Of a stretch of DNA of 64,000 bases, positions 62,889-64,000 are shown piece after piece. The notes beneath the pieces were generated by a model. It was not told the origin of the DNA. It saw only the letters and a list, made by a program, of their open reading frames with translations, and did not search any database. The stretch is from Larimichthys crocea (taxonomy: Eukaryota > Chordata > Actinopteri > Sciaenidae). Made by a program: the position numbers and the translations under genes. The DNA lies in NCBI RefSeq assembly GCF_000972845.2, contig NC_040017.1:21090742-21154741 (forward strand), in the 5' to 3' direction. The stretch's first letter is position 1; the number at the start of each line of letters is the position of its first letter.

Positions 62889-63575
62889 GCCCAGTGTGTA
62901 GGATTCAACAGCATCTAGTCTTGTATTTGCTAATCTCCTCACCTGCTTTTAAATAATGTTTTTTTTCAAACAGCGTGATATGAGCCAGAAGTATTTAAAT
63001 GGAGAATTCTCTAAATGCTAAGGTGCTTCAGTGCTTCCTTTCTTATCTCCTTTAGCTCAGGATACAATGGACAATCCTTCATCAAAGGAGAGGCAGCAAC
63101 CTTTAAAGCAACGTACCGATTCCCTGCAGCAGACCTGTGGAAATGTAAAAGCAACTGAGAAGCTATTTTATGCTTGTGACACAATCCAAACTTTATAGAA
63201 ATCCCTGCATGATTTTAAGAACAGGCGTTATGAATTCACTTATCTACCTAAATGTTCTGTAAGTTACATATAAAGTTACAATCCTTATGAATCCTCCTTC
63301 ACATCTTTTCTTGACTCATGTCATGACATTTTTTGATCAAGGTCAAGAAAAAGTGTTGTGGGAAGGAAAAGTGCAATCTAAACGCTATCTATGGCTTTCT
63401 TTAACCAGTGTTTTGTTTAGTTTTAGACTCAATGAAAGAGGACCTGCACCTGTCTGTAGATATAAAAGTCTCATTCAAAGGTAACAAAAACATAATAATT
63501 CTAATTTCTGTGTGATTATACACTGATGAAAACATGAATATTATATTAGATTTCTGCCATATTCTGTAGATAAAT
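62889..63575 (+). mobile_element. Non-coding miniature element, plus strand (copy 2), interrupted
   Basis: It begins CCCAGTGTGTAGGATTCAAC and AGCATCTAG, matching the start of the minus-strand copy at 27870-28131. It resumes at about 63435 with GAGGACCTGCACCTGTCTGT, AGATATAAAAGTCTCATTC and GGTAACAAAAACATAATAAT, matching the other end of copy 1. It then continues through TGATTATACACTGATGAAAA and ATGAATATTATATTAGATTT to the expected end near 63575. About 480 bases between the two matching parts (about 62935-63420) are absent from copy 1 and look like an insertion or an unrelated variant core. The 34-codon open stretch at 63061-63160 lies inside this insert. Confidence 0.65.
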
Positions 63576-64000
63576 CTGACAAACCGCACCTTCAGTCAGT
63601 GACGCTGTCTCAAACTGCCACAGTATGAACACAGTAAACAACAAGCTGAAATGATTTAATCGAAAACGCCAAACATAAATAAGCAAGTAAATAATTAAAT
63701 ATCATATAATTGAATTAGTGCTGATACTTTGGGATCTTGTTAAAATGCTTATTTAACAGTTCTCGTTCCCTCAAGTTGGATAAAGCCTCCATAAGCATTA
63801 CCTTGGGTTATAAAACTACCTTTTCTATATAGAATAAAATAAGTACCATAATGCTTGATAATAATGAGCCTGCCCTAAGCAAGGTATTTCATAAATGATT
63901 GATTATACGCAGCAATGCAGAGGATAAGCTTTTGCATCTATCTATGAGCATCGCTTTAGCATTTATTACTCTTTATTAAACCGAGTGATATTTCAGTCCC
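63576..64000. other. Non-coding DNA to the window end
   Basis: AT-rich sequence with no exon or repeat that I can support. Confidence 0.5.

Noticed and set aside
63044..63160. Open stretch SGYNGQSFIKGEAATFKATY after a CTCCTTTAG acceptor, considered as the exon following 60222
   Set aside because: It joins in frame with the 60171 exon, but it lies inside the internal block of a dispersed element copy (62889-63575) and runs into a stop without a good donor. Transposon origin is the simpler reading.
1..64000. CRISPR arrays, operons, phage or bacterial systems
   Set aside because: No spaced direct-repeat array, no ribosome-binding-site-led gene runs, and clear vertebrate repeat content throughout.
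1..64000. Known microRNA hairpins
   Set aside because: I scanned by eye for several conserved vertebrate mature sequences (for example miR-9, miR-124, miR-137, miR-153, miR-218) and found none. Species-specific hairpins cannot be excluded without folding software.

Overview
The window looks like nuclear DNA from a spiny-rayed (acanthomorph-type) teleost fish. It is AT-rich with no prokaryotic gene packing and no long open frame. It also holds several repeat families familiar from teleost genomes: tRNA-derived SINEs, an AFC-like SINE, TTAA-ended and TA-flanked miniature DNA transposons, a hAT transposase remnant and a non-LTR reverse-transcriptase remnant. The open frames across the window are short and mostly chance. 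No complete protein-coding gene, rRNA, functional tRNA, known microRNA or CRISPR array could be recognised.

Layout. 0-6 kb: intergenic or intronic DNA with two miniature DNA transposons (1,485-1,732 hAT-like; about 2,289-2,525 TTAA-type) and a 32-bp minisatellite (5,603-5,692). 6.2-8.8 kb: the most gene-like stretch, with long A/T homopolymer tracts, many CpGs, a short upstream ORF and a candidate first coding exon on the + strand (ATG at 7,718, signal-peptide-like, ending at a consensus GTAAGT donor). A second ATG-plus-donor candidate lies at 8,526-8,544. 9-20 kb: non-coding, with a diverged local duplication (9.8/10.1 kb), SINE copies and a TTAA-type element. 20.2-22.1 kb: a transposon cluster of two tRNA-SINEs in opposite orientation around a broken hAT transposase C-terminus. 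27.9-29.0 kb: two adjacent miniature elements, one with clear terminal inverted repeats between TA dinucleotides and two CRE-like near-palindromes. 36.3-36.8 kb: a decayed reverse-transcriptase tail. 44.2 kb: another SINE. 57-59.9 kb and 62.9-63.6 kb: further dispersed repeats. At 60,171-60,222 there is a 52-bp exon candidate with strong splice sites on the + strand.

Most likely this is the 5' end and giant first intron(s) of one + strand gene whose remaining exons lie beyond the window. That reading is an inference; I could not identify the gene. The element families named from memory could not be checked against a repeat library. Element boundaries are given from visible repeats or target-site duplications where these exist and are approximate otherwise.
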